From NCBI GenBank assembly GCA_003427395.1, contig BFEA01000610.1, forward strand, positions 537,920 through 557,919: a DNA stretch of 20,000 bases, given 5' to 3'. The DNA is from Chara braunii (taxonomy: Eukaryota > Streptophyta > Charophyceae > Charales > Characeae). A model generated the notes under the pieces. The model was not told the origin of the DNA, did no database searches, and saw nothing but the letters and a program-made list of their open reading frames with translations. Positions 7,799 to 17,272 of the stretch are shown here, piece after piece. Made by a program: the position numbers and the translations under genes. Positions within the stretch are counted from its first letter, which is position 1, and the number at the start of each line of letters is the position of its first letter.

Positions 7799-9580
7799 AT
7801 GGGAGATGCCAATGGAGGACAGGGTTCCATTACAGCCGCAAAGATCGTGCGGTTACTGGAAAGTAGAGCTACCAAAAGGTTGCAACTGCCAAAGATATAA
7901 ATATTCCCTTTTCAAGGAGAACGGGTGTCCCACTGGTTAGAGTTACTGTTACAGATCTTCAATCAGCTAACATCGGCTGAGAAGTTTGCTCAACTATATG
8001 AGTCCGTGTGGTGGGAATGTCGCCCGAAAGTCGAAAATATCGTTGCGGAAGGTCAAGGGAGTTGAATCGAGTTCAAAAAGGGGATGCAGCGAAAGTACAA
8101 GTTGGGTAATGGGTTGTCAACGGTCGATCACCTGCACAACTTGAATAGAAATGACCTCACTACAATAGGGGCATTCGCAACGACATTTGAAAAAATGGCA
8201 GAAAGAGTTCCGGGGCTTTCCGAGAAAATGCAATGTGTCATTTTCTTGGGAAAATTATCAGGATATGAGGCGATGGAGCTGGCACGAGGAGGTGCACCAG
8301 GTAAAAAGACATTCTGGGAGACAATAAAAAGAAATTTGGCGTCCTGTGATTTGGACCACGTGTTCCACCATCAGGTGAAAATGGAAAGAAAAAAAAGGAA
8401 GGAGGTAAACACAATTCAGGGGGCGGATCTAGCCTTAGGAGGGGTCTTGAGCAGCATGGCGACTCAACTGAAGGAAATGAAGGAGAAAATGACGCCAGGG
8501 AAGGTAATGGCAGTTGGTCAAGCAATGAAAAAAAGGAGATATGAGGAAGAAAATGAAGGAGACAAGGAAGAAGAGGAAGATGAGCCAGAACAGGTAACCA
8601 AAGCAAAAGCAGCCCAGAAGAAGACCAAAAACCAACCAACGGGAAAGCAAGGAACTGGTAAAGCACAGGGTTCTCAACAGACTGGCGTGTCTGGCATCAC
8701 AGAAGCACAGACTCCCACTGCCCAACTCGCGTCATGGCCAGTTGTGACTCCTATGGGCGCATGGCCCGTATTTTTTCCAGAAAATCAATGGATGGGGTTT
8801 GGACAGATATGCGTATATCCAAATCTGCCTCAGATGCAAGGAGCAGGAGGGAACACAGGACAGACACAAGGACGAGGAACGAGTGAAGAATTGTCGCAGC
8901 AAGCTCAGCAGACACGCAGTAATCAAAACCAGAATCAGTTTCAAGGACAAGGACACGGACAAGTACAGAGTACAGGTAGAAGCGGAGGAAGAGAAAATGG
9001 TCAAGGTGGAAGAGGATTTGAAGGGAAAGGACATGGCGGACAAGGAGAAAGCTGGGGCAATCAGGGAGGCCCTCGGTCAGGAAACTATAATAAAGTGAGC
9101 TTTAACCAAGTCGGTCAAAGATATAACCAAGGGTATGGCCAGGGCTACGGTCAAGGCTATAACCAGAACTATGGCAGAGGGTTTAGTAGGAGTGATGGAT
9201 AGTGGAATGGTCAAGGATACGGACGAGGTTGCATAGATTACAATGAGTGCACCTGTTCCTACTGTCAAATCAAGGGGCATACCGTGAAGAGGTGCCATGT
9301 TAAAAAGATGAACAAACAAGATGGGGTAATTACGTCAAGCATAGACGGAGATGTGTACGATAAGCGAGGTACTCTCATTAACCTAAACATCCCTGAAGGC
9401 ACAAGGAAGGAGGCGCTAAGGGTTGCAGGGTTAGGACCAAGTGCCCCCGTTATGTTTCGAATCTGGCAAGAAAAGGAAGACCCCTTTATTAAGGTAGAAG
9501 ATGTGACCGAGTTAGGAGAAGTTGAAGAAAGGACTAAAGATAGGCCAGGAAGAAGAGGATGCTCCGTTGATCGAGCTTGA
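7799..9580 (+). pseudogene. gag: gag: capsid and CCHC nucleocapsid, three stops
   Basis: Gag forms the particle that packages element RNA. The chosen start is ATG 7799 (MGDANGGQGSITAAK), in good Kozak context (A at -3, G at +4). The same frame continues through TAA 7898-7900, TGA 8063-8065 and TAG 9200-9202. After the first stop comes a capsid-like region: FQGERVSHWLELL, EKFAQLYESVWW, then KYKLG, a 'VPGLSEKMQCVIFLGKL' segment and 'FWETIKRNL'. Next is a Lys/Glu-rich stretch, then a long Gln/Gly/Asn-rich part with GYGQ repeats. The zinc knuckle C-x2-C-x4-H-x4-C (CSYCQIKGHTVKRC) sits at 9254-9295, just past the last stop, and proves that the reading frame crosses it. Several stops look like TGG or CAG changed by one base. 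A frameshift near 9540 leads into the protease part. Confidence 0.88.
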
Positions 9581-11054
9581 ACCAAGAGAGGACGAAGTAG
9601 TCAGGGAGTCAGCAAAAGACACCATAGAGAGGATGGAAGACCTGATAGGTAAGATAGGAAGGCTGAATACCCGAATGATGGATATATGTGAGGAAGTCAA
9701 AATTATGGAGTTAAGAGTCCCCCACATATTTACTATGGGTCAGGGAAGTGGGGAAGAAAGACCCCGAGAACCCAATCCAAGGGCGCTAAGGGCAAGTCTG
9801 GCAGCAGGACCCGAGGCAACATACCAAGCCCTTAGGAGTTATGTGCCATACACTGCTCGATGGACTAAAGGAAACAATGCGACTAAAGAACAGCAGCAGA
9901 TTCCACCTCCTCCTCCTGGTGAACCCTCTATTGACATAGGCGAAGAGGAAGAGGATCGGGATGAATAACTGAGCGAAGAGGAGGATAAGCGCTTTGAGCA
10001 GAGGGCCAAGAAACGGAAGCAGGGAAGTAAGGAAGGAAAAGAGAACGTCAGAGAAAAATCCAAGAAAAAATGGAAGTATCAGACATCTATTGAAGAGGGG
10101 GTAGACCTCGAGAATCGGGTAAACAAGCTTCTTGACGGACATAACGAGCTGTTAAATTTGAAGAAGATTTTGGTAACAGCCCCAAAGCTCAGAGAGTTGG
10201 TTAAGGCGAAGCTGGCACGAAAGAGAGTGGCGACGGTAAGGATGGAGGATTTGATCCCCAAAGAAGCAAACTGGACTATCGCAGGGAACAAAATGGATTG
10301 GAAATCCGTAGGAACTAGTTCTATTGAGGTTAATATTAGAGGAAGAGGATGTCCTGAGATGGTGGATATCGGGGCAGAAATGAATATTATGAATTTAGAG
10401 ACGGCAGAGAGACTGGGATTAGAAATTGATAAGAGCGACTTCGGATACCTCAACGGGGTCAGTGGGAAGTCGGGTTATATGGGTGTGGCCTCAAATGTCA
10501 TTGTGGAAGTAGGGCGGATTAAGGTCCGTTCCTGCTTCTACATCATGTCGAGTCTGAATCTTCCCATATTATTAGGAAGATTTTTTTTGTCGAGGTCAGA
10601 AGCTCTCATCATGAATAAATATGACGGAACTGTGTACGTAATATTGTGTGACCCAGTATGTGGGAATTTCGAAGTGCTCACATGTAAGAATACGGGACCC
10701 CACTGCTCAAAGAATCGCCTCAACGCAGGGTCATACACGTTTGAAGAATCCGAGGACAGGAGAAGAAAATTAGAATGAGGATCGAGTGGGGATGAAGAAG
10801 ATGAAGAGGACGAGTGACTGGTTCCGAGTTTGGCTAATATAGACCAGGCAATGTGCATGGTCTCAGCCTATGAGATGGCCGACCAAGAAGTCATCATGGC
10901 CTTCGCTGACAGACTGGGCGAATATCCCGAAGGAGGAAGAATGAAATTAGTATATAGACCATCCCCAATGCAGGGACCATATGCCCAATCAAGCGGTCAG
11001 CATTTTTTAGGGGTGGGCTCAAGCAAGGAGGCAAAAAGAGGTACAAGACAGTAG
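9522..11054 (+). pseudogene. pol: Pol N-terminal region with retropepsin-like protease
   Basis: This region would cleave the Gag-Pol polyprotein. One frame runs from about 9522 to 11054 with stops at 9966-9968, 10776-10778 and 10815-10817. The first third is a charged, proline-containing linker. The retropepsin part starts near 10290: VDIGAEMNIM at 10362-10391 occupies the place of the usual D-[ST]-G-A active site, and LPILLGRFF near 10560-10586 matches the later conserved ILLGR block. The catalytic loop reads D-I-G (10365-10373), so the Ser/Thr is replaced by Ile. A one-base change from AGC would do this, and it would probably cripple the enzyme. A short acidic linker follows (GDEEDEEDE). 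At about 11035 a frameshift moves coding into the RT frame. Confidence 0.8.
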
Positions 11055-12241
11055 ACAAGAAGAGTCGTTCAGTCCCAGTTTTAGTAACGCACGAACAGAG
11101 TGTGTATTATGAGCAGGAGAGGGAATTGATAAGACAAATGAAAGAAAAGTGGGATGAAGAGGCATGTTGTATCAATGACGAGACAAAAAAAAACCTGATT
11201 ATTGGGGAGCCCGAGTTTCTGACTGAGCAGGAAAGGGCGTTGGTGGTAAGTTTAATGAGGGAGAAGCATTGTGCCTATACCTTTAACGATGATCAGAGAG
11301 TGAGGTTAGATGTGGACAAGGTAGGGATGATCAGGATCCATACTGTCCAGTATCAACCTTGGAATGTTAAAGGAGTCAGGTACCCGAATCCTGATGATCA
11401 GAGGAGAGTGGTGGAGTATCTCGACGGGAAGATTGACTCACACGTGGCTGGGTTTTCCGGTGGGCCATATGCCTCACCATGGTTCTGCTTTATTAAACCA
11501 AACGGGGTACTCAGGTGGGTGCATGACTTGCAGAGACTAAATGTCGTGACTGTTAGGGATGCTGGAGGGCTCCCTAACGTTGATCAGTTTTTCGAAGCAT
11601 ATGCAGGGAGGTCTATTATTTCTCTTATAGACCTCTAAACTGGTTATGACCAGTTTCCAGTTTATCCGGCTGATAGACCGATAACTGCGATGCACACTCC
11701 TAGGAGACTAATCCACATGAACGTAGCACCTCAAGGGTGGACTAATGCAGTAGCCATGGTTCAAAGAAGTATGGTCAAGGTAATGCAACCGATTAGTCCA
11801 CAGATCACTGAGCCCTATATCGACGATCTTGTTGTGAAAGGGCCGATGATAAAGGATGAGCAAGAGATTGCGCCTGACATTAAAAAGTTCATATGGGATC
11901 ATGTTAATGATCTCAGGAAAGTGCTTGATCTTCTGCAGGAGCACAACCTCACGGCAAGTGACGCTAAATCCGGGCATTGCATGAGAGAGGCGACCATTCT
12001 TGGGTTTGTGTGTAATGAGCAGGGTCGTTGTCCGGATACCAAGAAAACGAACAAAATTCTTGAATGGCTGACACCATTCAAGAATATAGGCGAGGTAAGA
12101 TGTTTTCTTGGGACGTGCGAGTTTTTTAGGATATTTATCAAAAGGTTTGCCGCTAAGACCGAGCACGTAAGAAAATTGGTAAGGAAGAATCAGGAGTGGG
12201 AGTGGGGAGAGAAGCAGGAGCAAATGGTGAGAGATTTTTGA
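11030..12241 (+). pseudogene. pol: Reverse transcriptase domain
   Basis: RT copies element RNA to DNA. The frame from about 11030 (GGKKRYKTVDKK, then a Glu/Lys-rich lead) to 12241 is broken only by TAA 11636-11638. RT motifs appear in order: PYASPWFCFIKPNG; LRWVHDLQRLNVVTV; ISLIDL, then the stop, then TGYDQFPVYPADRPITAMHTP, where the stop replaces the residue after the motif A Asp-Leu; NVAPQGWTNAVA (motif B, from about 11720); and YIDDLVVKG with both catalytic Asp (11816-11827). Then come TASDAKSG, ILGFVCNEQGR and the thumb-like VRCFLGTCEFFRIFIKRF. The YIDD and 'VKGP' style is typical of one Ty3 branch seen in charophyte and fungal elements; this is from memory. The frame is lost at the T run 12235-12239. 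Confidence 0.94.
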
Positions 12242-12888
12242 AGGAGGAATTTGAGGAAGGAGGTCTGGTACTGGGGGTTCCGGACTACGGAGCAATCTTA
12301 GAGCGCCCCTTCAAAATAGAAACTGATGCCGGACCCACTGCCTTGGGAGGAGTCTTGATACAGGCAGATCATGAGGGTAAGGAAAGACCATTACGCTTTG
12401 AGAGTCGCACTCTCAATTCGACGGAAAGGAACTACTCTCAATTCAAGAAGTAAGCCTTGACGGTTCTACATTCCTTACGGATCTTCAAACACTATCTCTT
12501 TGGGAGAAGATTCATTCTAAGGGTAGATCCAACCGCCCTCATGTATTCCCTTAGAAACTTCTCTCCAACTGATCTTATAGTTGTCAGGTGGCTCACTTAC
12601 ATCTGGATGTTCGATTTTCAGTTGGAGCACATTCCGGGGAATAAGAACAGAGCGGATGGGTTGAGCAGGATAAAGTGGGAGAAGTCTGGAGAAGCTAGGG
12701 AGGAGGCGCCGTCGGTAGACGGATGCTTTGAAGAAGATGACATGCAGCTCCACGTTAACGCATGGGACTTAAGAATCAATGATAATGAGGTGCGAGAAGG
12801 AAAACCTATGTGGTATGCACCAACGACTTTTGTGAAGGATGAAAGGTTGGTATTAAAGCCTTTCGTCGAAGAGGACCCGTGGGGATAA
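12234..12888 (+). pseudogene. pol: RNase H domain of pol
   Basis: RNase H removes the RNA strand from the RNA-DNA hybrid during cDNA synthesis. The frame begins right after the T-run frameshift (LKEEFEEGGLVLGVPDY) and holds the RT-connected RNase H block: KIETDAGPTALGGVLIQ with the catalytic Asp at 12325-12327; ERPLRFESRTLNSTERNYSQ with the Glu at 12424-12426; then TAA 12451-12453, where most relatives have Glu (FKK, stop, ALTVL). It continues with LRIFKHYLFGRRFILRVD, and IPGNKNRADGLSR with an Asp at 12655-12657. The remainder is a linker to integrase, ending at TAA 12886-12888. It is well preserved apart from the one stop. Confidence 0.92.
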
Positions 12889-14428
12889 AGGAATGGGGAA
12901 TGGATGACGGAGTTAGCCTTAGCTGAAAGTTACAGGTTGACGGACGAACTTGTTACAATTGAGGCATGAACCGGGCAGGTGGACCGACATTTATTGACGG
13001 TGGTGAGAGTACATTACCTTGTGAACTTTCTACTACAAGTCCGGACCGAAGAAGAAAGAGGAACAGTAAAGGCGGATGAGATAGTATTGGGAGATGACAC
13101 TGAGTTTGATGAGGAAATGGAGGGAGAGGAATTTGAACAAGGTGAAATCTCGAAAGATTTCCGGGAAGAAGAGTACGATGGGTTTCATCTAGAAATGAGG
13201 CTTCTTCTCTCAGGCGACAAGCGAGAAAGGGAAGTTAGTGAGAAAACTCTCCGCATGAGGGACTATTGTGTAGTGAGGGGTGACCATCTCTTCATCATGG
13301 ATAAAAGAGAACCTCCTAGAAGGGTCATCTGTGACAAAAATCGGCAGATTGATGTCATAGCAGCCCTCCAAGATGGACCTGTTGGTGGTCACAGGGGTTT
13401 TGCCGCTACCCTAAAAAAGGTGACTGAGCTGTTGGGAAGGCATGCACGGGATGGTTAGAAAGTACTATGAGTCATGTGTGTCGTGCCAGGTCAGATCGCC
13501 GATCAGGTATAAAGAACCTCTTCATCCAAGTTATATCAAGGATGTGGGGTCAGTTGTCCACTTGGATTTGCTAGCGATGTCAATGAGGCTTGGCGGGTAC
13601 AATTACATCTTTAATGCCAGAGACAACCTCACAATGTTTGTTGATCGAAAGGTCATCCGGACCAAAACTGGGGCAGTCTTGGCCGAGTGCATCAAAGAAT
13701 ATTACCTCCGGTATCCTTTCGTGGTGGAATTCACAATGGATAGAGGGTCGGAATTCAAATGTGGGGAAGTTAAAGAGTTATTGGGTGATTTCAGAGTAAT
13801 CGTCAAGTACACCACCAGAGCACATCCTCAAGCTAACGCACCGGTAGAGAGAGGGCACAGCACCATCACCAACTTACTGGCAAAATGGACAGCGGGAAAA
13901 CCAAACTTGTGGTCCAAGTTCCTACGGACTGTATTCTTCGTCGAAAACATCATTGTCAGGAGGACCACGGGGTACGCTCCTGCGACCCTATGGTATGGAC
14001 GACACACCATTTTCTCAATATAAAGTTTTCTAAAGACCTGGCGGAGGCAGGATCTTGAAAACGACCTGCGGCTTGAAGAATTGATTGACATCCGAGCCAG
14101 ACAGGTCAGTGTCACAGAGGAAAGGATCCAGGAAGCAGTCGAGAAGGTGGCTGACAGTCGGGGAAAAAACAAGGAAAGATGGGACCGGCTTCCTTGCGTA
14201 CGAACTGAACCGTTAGCAATCAGGAACGTAGTATTGTTGTATGACTCATCCTTGGAGAAACAATGGTCAATGAAATTGGATAAGAGATAGCTGGGGTCGT
14301 ACAAGGTTCGACGTCAAGGGAATCACGGGGCGTATGAGCTGGAGGAAATAGATGGAACACCAAGGCGAGACTGGGTATCCGGATCAATGTTGAAGAAGTT
14401 CAGGACAAGGGATGAGGCGAGTCGGTAA
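12889..14428 (+). pseudogene. pol: Integrase: zinc-binding, catalytic core, GPY/F tail
   Basis: Integrase inserts the cDNA into the genome. The linker (TGA 12967-12969) leads to an HHCC-type N-domain: GGHRGFAATLKK (His at 13390-13392) and CVSC (13475-13486). The expected first His is Gln (13369-13371), a one-base change, and a frameshift near 13440 separates the His and Cys halves. The core is open from 13442 to 14020. The acidic triad is intact: Asp 13565-13567 (HLDLLAM), Asp 13739-13741 (MDRGSEF) and Glu 13847-13849 (APVERG), with exactly 35 residues between the last two. After TAA 14021-14023 the same frame continues through a basic helix region and TAG 14288-14290. It then reads LGSYKVRRQGNHGAYELEE and SMLKKFRTRD, a GPY/F-type C-terminal module, and ends at TAA 14426-14428. 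No chromodomain follows. Confidence 0.93.
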
Positions 14429-14504
14429 AAATACAAATCAATTCGATCCTCCCTAAAACACCTTGTGATTGCATCATTGCGAACCTGATATTGTTACCCG
14501 GCTG

Positions 14505-14562
14505 CTAACACCCTTAACACCCTTTTGCGCCTGCCACTTTCCTCGTTCTTTTCTGTGTGCAG
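14505..14562 (+). promoter_or_regulatory. Candidate splice acceptor before the 3' ORF
   Basis: CTAAC (14505-14509) fits the CTRAY branch-point consensus. It is followed by a pyrimidine-rich tract (about 14531-14557) and GTGTGCAG ending at 14562. The next ATG that opens a plausible frame is at 14588, only 25 bases on. A spliced mRNA joining an upstream leader to the 3' ORF would use such a site, as retroviral env genes do. The donor site is not identified, so this is a motif-level prediction. Confidence 0.4.
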
Positions 14563-15257
14563 GCTTAATCATGTAAAAGGAGCGGCGATGACACGAAAAG
14601 GAGGGGTGGCGGGGCCTTCCAGACCAACTTCTGGCAAGGAACGGGGACGGGGATCACGACGGGTAACCAGGGACGCAGATGGAATGCTGATCTACAAGAA
14701 GGGTGAGGAAGTGTCAATTGAAGATTGAAGAGATTACCACCGACCGTTTGGGGTGGATGACCTTCAAAACAGAGATGTGGGTTGAATATGGGGACCTGAG
14801 AAGAGATGAGATCGAGGATGATATCATCTTTAATGGGACAAATGTGGAAGATTTTGAGAACAGCCTCACTCTGTGTGCGGAAAAGAAAGGATGAAAGGAA
14901 GATAAAAAACTAGAACAGATGATGGCGAGAGTGGACCCCAAGGAATACGAGAGTATGAGGAAGATCAAAGAAGAGTCAGATACCTGGGGAGAGTTTCTTG
15001 TCAAATTCAGAAGAACCTACACTCTGGCCGTACAAAGACAGAAGAAAACGGAGTTACTTCAAGAGCAAGGATTGTGGATAGGGAGACGAGGAGACAAGCT
15101 GGAAATGAAAGCTCGACAGGAGATTGATGAAGATGATGTACGCCTCAGACATGTGCTTGATAGAAAGAGGACAACAGTTCAGAAGGGAAATGAATAAGCA
15201 AACAAGACCACAAAAGTGCAAGAGAAGAGAAGAAACAGGGAGAAGAAGCAAAGCGAG

Positions 15258-15452
15258 GAAGAAGAAGAGGGAGAGAGGGAATAGGACATGATGAGAGGAG
15301 AAGAAGGGAAGAAGGAAGTGGAGGAGGTAGCAAAAGAGAAAGAGGGCACAAAAGAGAAGAAGGAGAATGAAGAAGAGGGAGACAAAGGACTGGATATGAT
15401 GAGTGGAGAAGAGGGGAAGAAGGAAGTGGAGGAGGTAGCAAAAGAGAAAGCT
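15258..15452 (+). repeat. 108-bp tandem duplication in the 3' ORF
   Basis: The segment at about 15258-15344 recurs at about 15366-15452 (offset 108). Shared parts include GGAAGTGGAGGAGGTAGCAA. The period is 36 codons, so the frame is kept. The strand is almost purely purine here, coding for Lys, Glu, Gly and Asp. Confidence 0.85.
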
Positions 15453-15548
15453 GATACAAAGGAAGGAGAGGGGAATCAAGCTGAGAGAGAGACTGGAGTG
15501 GCAACAGCTGAAAATTCTCTCAGGGGACCAGGACCAAAGAGAATGACC

Positions 15549-16440
15549 AAGGAGGAGAGAGAAAAGAGAGAGGAGGAAAATAAGGAATGGAGGAATAAGA
15601 TGGTCGCGTCAATGAAAGAAGGTGAGTTACTTGCAGATACCCCTTGGAGTGAGAAGATCGAGAGAACCTTGTTGATTGAATCAATCAGGGGCTCTAGACT
15701 GGCGTCAGACATGGACGAGCTGATCAGGCTGCATGAGCTACTTCGGGATGACTGTGAGTGGCTCCTTGAGAGAGGAGCCGAGGTAGCTGAGAAATTGAAG
15801 AGAGCAGGAAAGAACCAGAGAGGGAATGACGAGGATGGGAAGGTGGAGGCTTCGATGAAAGAATTCCAAACAAGGGCAAAAGAGAAGGAAGAATTGTTCA
15901 TTCAAGGAGTAGAAAGCCGCATCCCTTAAATCATGAAAGAGATCCAGAGATTGAGGAAGAGGAAAAAAAACAGGGATGCACAGATGGAGAGAATGAAAGC
16001 TGCATCCCAAAAATCAAGGAGAGAGAAAAGAGAGAGGAGGAAAATAAGAAATGGAGGAATATGATGGTCGCGTTAATAAAAGAAGGTGAGTTACCTGCAG
16101 ATGCCCCTTGGAGTGAGAAGATCGAGAGAATCTTGTTGATTGAATCAATCAGGGGCTCTAAGTTGGTGTCAGACATGGACAAGCTGATCAGGTTGCATGA
16201 GCTGCTTCGGGATGACTGTGAGTGGCTCCTTGAGGGAGGAGCCGAGGTAGCTGAGAAATTTGAGGGAGCAGGAAAGAACCAGAGAGGGAATGACGAGGAT
16301 GGGAAGGTGGGGCTTCGATGAAAGAACTCTAAACAAGGGTAAAAGAGAAGGAGGAATTGCTCATTCAAAGAGTAGCAAGCCTCATTCAAGGAGTAGCAAG
16401 CCGCATTCAAGATGGAGCAAGCCGCATCCCTGAAAAGAGG
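15549..16440 (+). repeat. 464-bp tandem duplication in the 3' ORF
   Basis: The segment starting AGGAGAGAGAAAAGAGAGAG near 15550 recurs from about 16015 (TGGTCGCGT at 15601 and 16065, offset 464). Similarity is high over roughly 370 bp and covers the coded blocks PWSEKIER, LIESIRGS, LLRDDCEWLLE and GKNQRGNDEDGKV. Because 464 is not a multiple of three, unit 2 is in a different frame (16061-16321). It then suffers a one-base loss near 16308 relative to unit 1. The duplication probably happened after or during loss of function. Confidence 0.9.
16361..16423 (+). repeat. Three 21-bp tandem units
   Basis: TCATTCAAAGAGTAGCAAGCC (16361), TCATTCAAGGAGTAGCAAGC (16382) and GCATTCAAGATGGAGCAAGC (16403) are consecutive 21-bp units. 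Unit 1 of the 464-bp duplication has only one such segment, so the triplication arose in the second copy. Confidence 0.85.
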
Positions 16441-17272
16441 TGGAGAGCATGAAGGCTTAAATGAGCAAAGTGAGTGAGAAACGAAAGGAATTAAAATAGC
16501 AAGTTGAATCATTGAGCGTTGCCTTGAGCAACAAGGACAAGGAGGTGGAAAAAGAGAGGGTTGAGCGAGAAAGATAAAGGAAGTTGGCAAGCTGGAAGGG
16601 AAGGTCAGTAAGCAGGAAAAAGAAATGAAGGCTATAAAGGAAGGAAGAAAGAAGGAGAGCAAGAATAGGGAAGAGAAGTGGAAGGCAATGGAGAAGAAGG
16701 TTGAGAGTCTTAGTATGGTTGTTCAAGGGGAAGGAACTAAAACGCCTACAAAGATAGTTGAAAGGAACGACGAGCTGGGATTTGAAATCAAGAATGTTAC
16801 AATGACACTTCATGCGTCAGGGCAAGACTCAGAAAAAGCAAGCAGAGAAGTATTGAGACTAAGAAAAGAGAACAGTGGTCAGCCCACTATCATCCCAACT
16901 TCTGTTAACAAGCTGGTTGAGCTGATAACATTTGACACTGTTACAAAGTCTTCCAATGAAGACGAATCCATGGATAGTAAAAAGAGACCTTGTTCTGAGA
17001 TGGTGGAAGCAGGTGGAGAGAAGGAGATGACATTCCCACATCATTCTGCCAAAAAATCAAGAAGTGAAGGCAAAAAAATGTGTTGGTATTGCATGAAGGG
17101 GATGCATCTGAGAGAGGAATGCCCAGGGTTTAAGTTTGATGAGGAAAAGGGTTTGGTAAGGTTGGATGAGAACGAGAAGTTCATTGACAGGGAAGAAAAT
17201 ATTGTTAAGAAGGCTAAGGATGGGTTCAAGGCTCAGTTGTATAGACAGTTGAACCTTAGCATGATAGGCTAG

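Larger units (their letters stand above)
7799..14428 (+). mobile_element. Ty3/gypsy-type LTR retrotransposon body, inactivated
   Basis: The coding region reads gag, protease, reverse transcriptase, RNase H, integrase, on one strand and in the order that defines the Ty3/gypsy (Metaviridae) group, as against copia, where integrase precedes RT. I count in-frame stops at 7898, 8063, 9200, 9966, 10776, 10815, 11636, 12451, 12886, 12967, 14021 and 14288. Frameshifts lie near 9540, 11035, 12237 and 13440. All three stop codons occur, which fits decay, not recoding. Motifs such as YIDD, the CCHC knuckle and D,D35E are kept, so the copy is old but not ancient. No LTRs were identified, so the true ends are unknown and upstream or downstream ORFs could belong to it. 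It cannot move by its own proteins. Confidence 0.93.
14588..17272 (+). pseudogene. Second gag-like ORF with CCHC knuckle, broken
   Basis: A gag-like protein is encoded in pieces. From ATG 14588 comes a basic start (MTRKGGVAGPSRPTSGK, then RVTRDADGMLIYKKGEEV) to TGA 14726-14728. A frameshift leads to VEYGDLRRDEIEDDIIFNG, NVEDFENSL and, past TGA 14892-14894, MARVDPKEYESMRKIKEE, WGEFLVKFRRTY. This is a capsid-like pattern (FxGxxVxxF ... WxxFxxxxxxxY). Stops at 15195 and 15282 precede a very Lys/Glu-rich, probably coiled-coil region (15288-16440) that grew by tandem duplication. The last part (16625-17272) ends in CWYCMKGMHLREEC, a C-x2-C-x4-H-x4-C knuckle at 17081-17122, and a Lys-rich tail. It differs from the gag at 7799. 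It is either the gag of another element that lost its pol, or an extra 3' ORF of the same element. Confidence 0.78.

Noticed and set aside
8238-9043. Minus-strand ORFs over gag
   Set aside because: They are shadows of the purine-rich gag frame, which carries the recognisable capsid and knuckle motifs.
7799-14428. Programmed readthrough or a reassigned stop codon in gag-pol
   Set aside because: TAA, TAG and TGA all interrupt the frame at many places, along with four frameshifts and lost key residues. Decay explains this better.
15145-16662. Long minus-strand ORFs rich in Ser, Leu and Phe
   Set aside because: They mirror the GA-rich Lys/Glu coding strand and have no domain.
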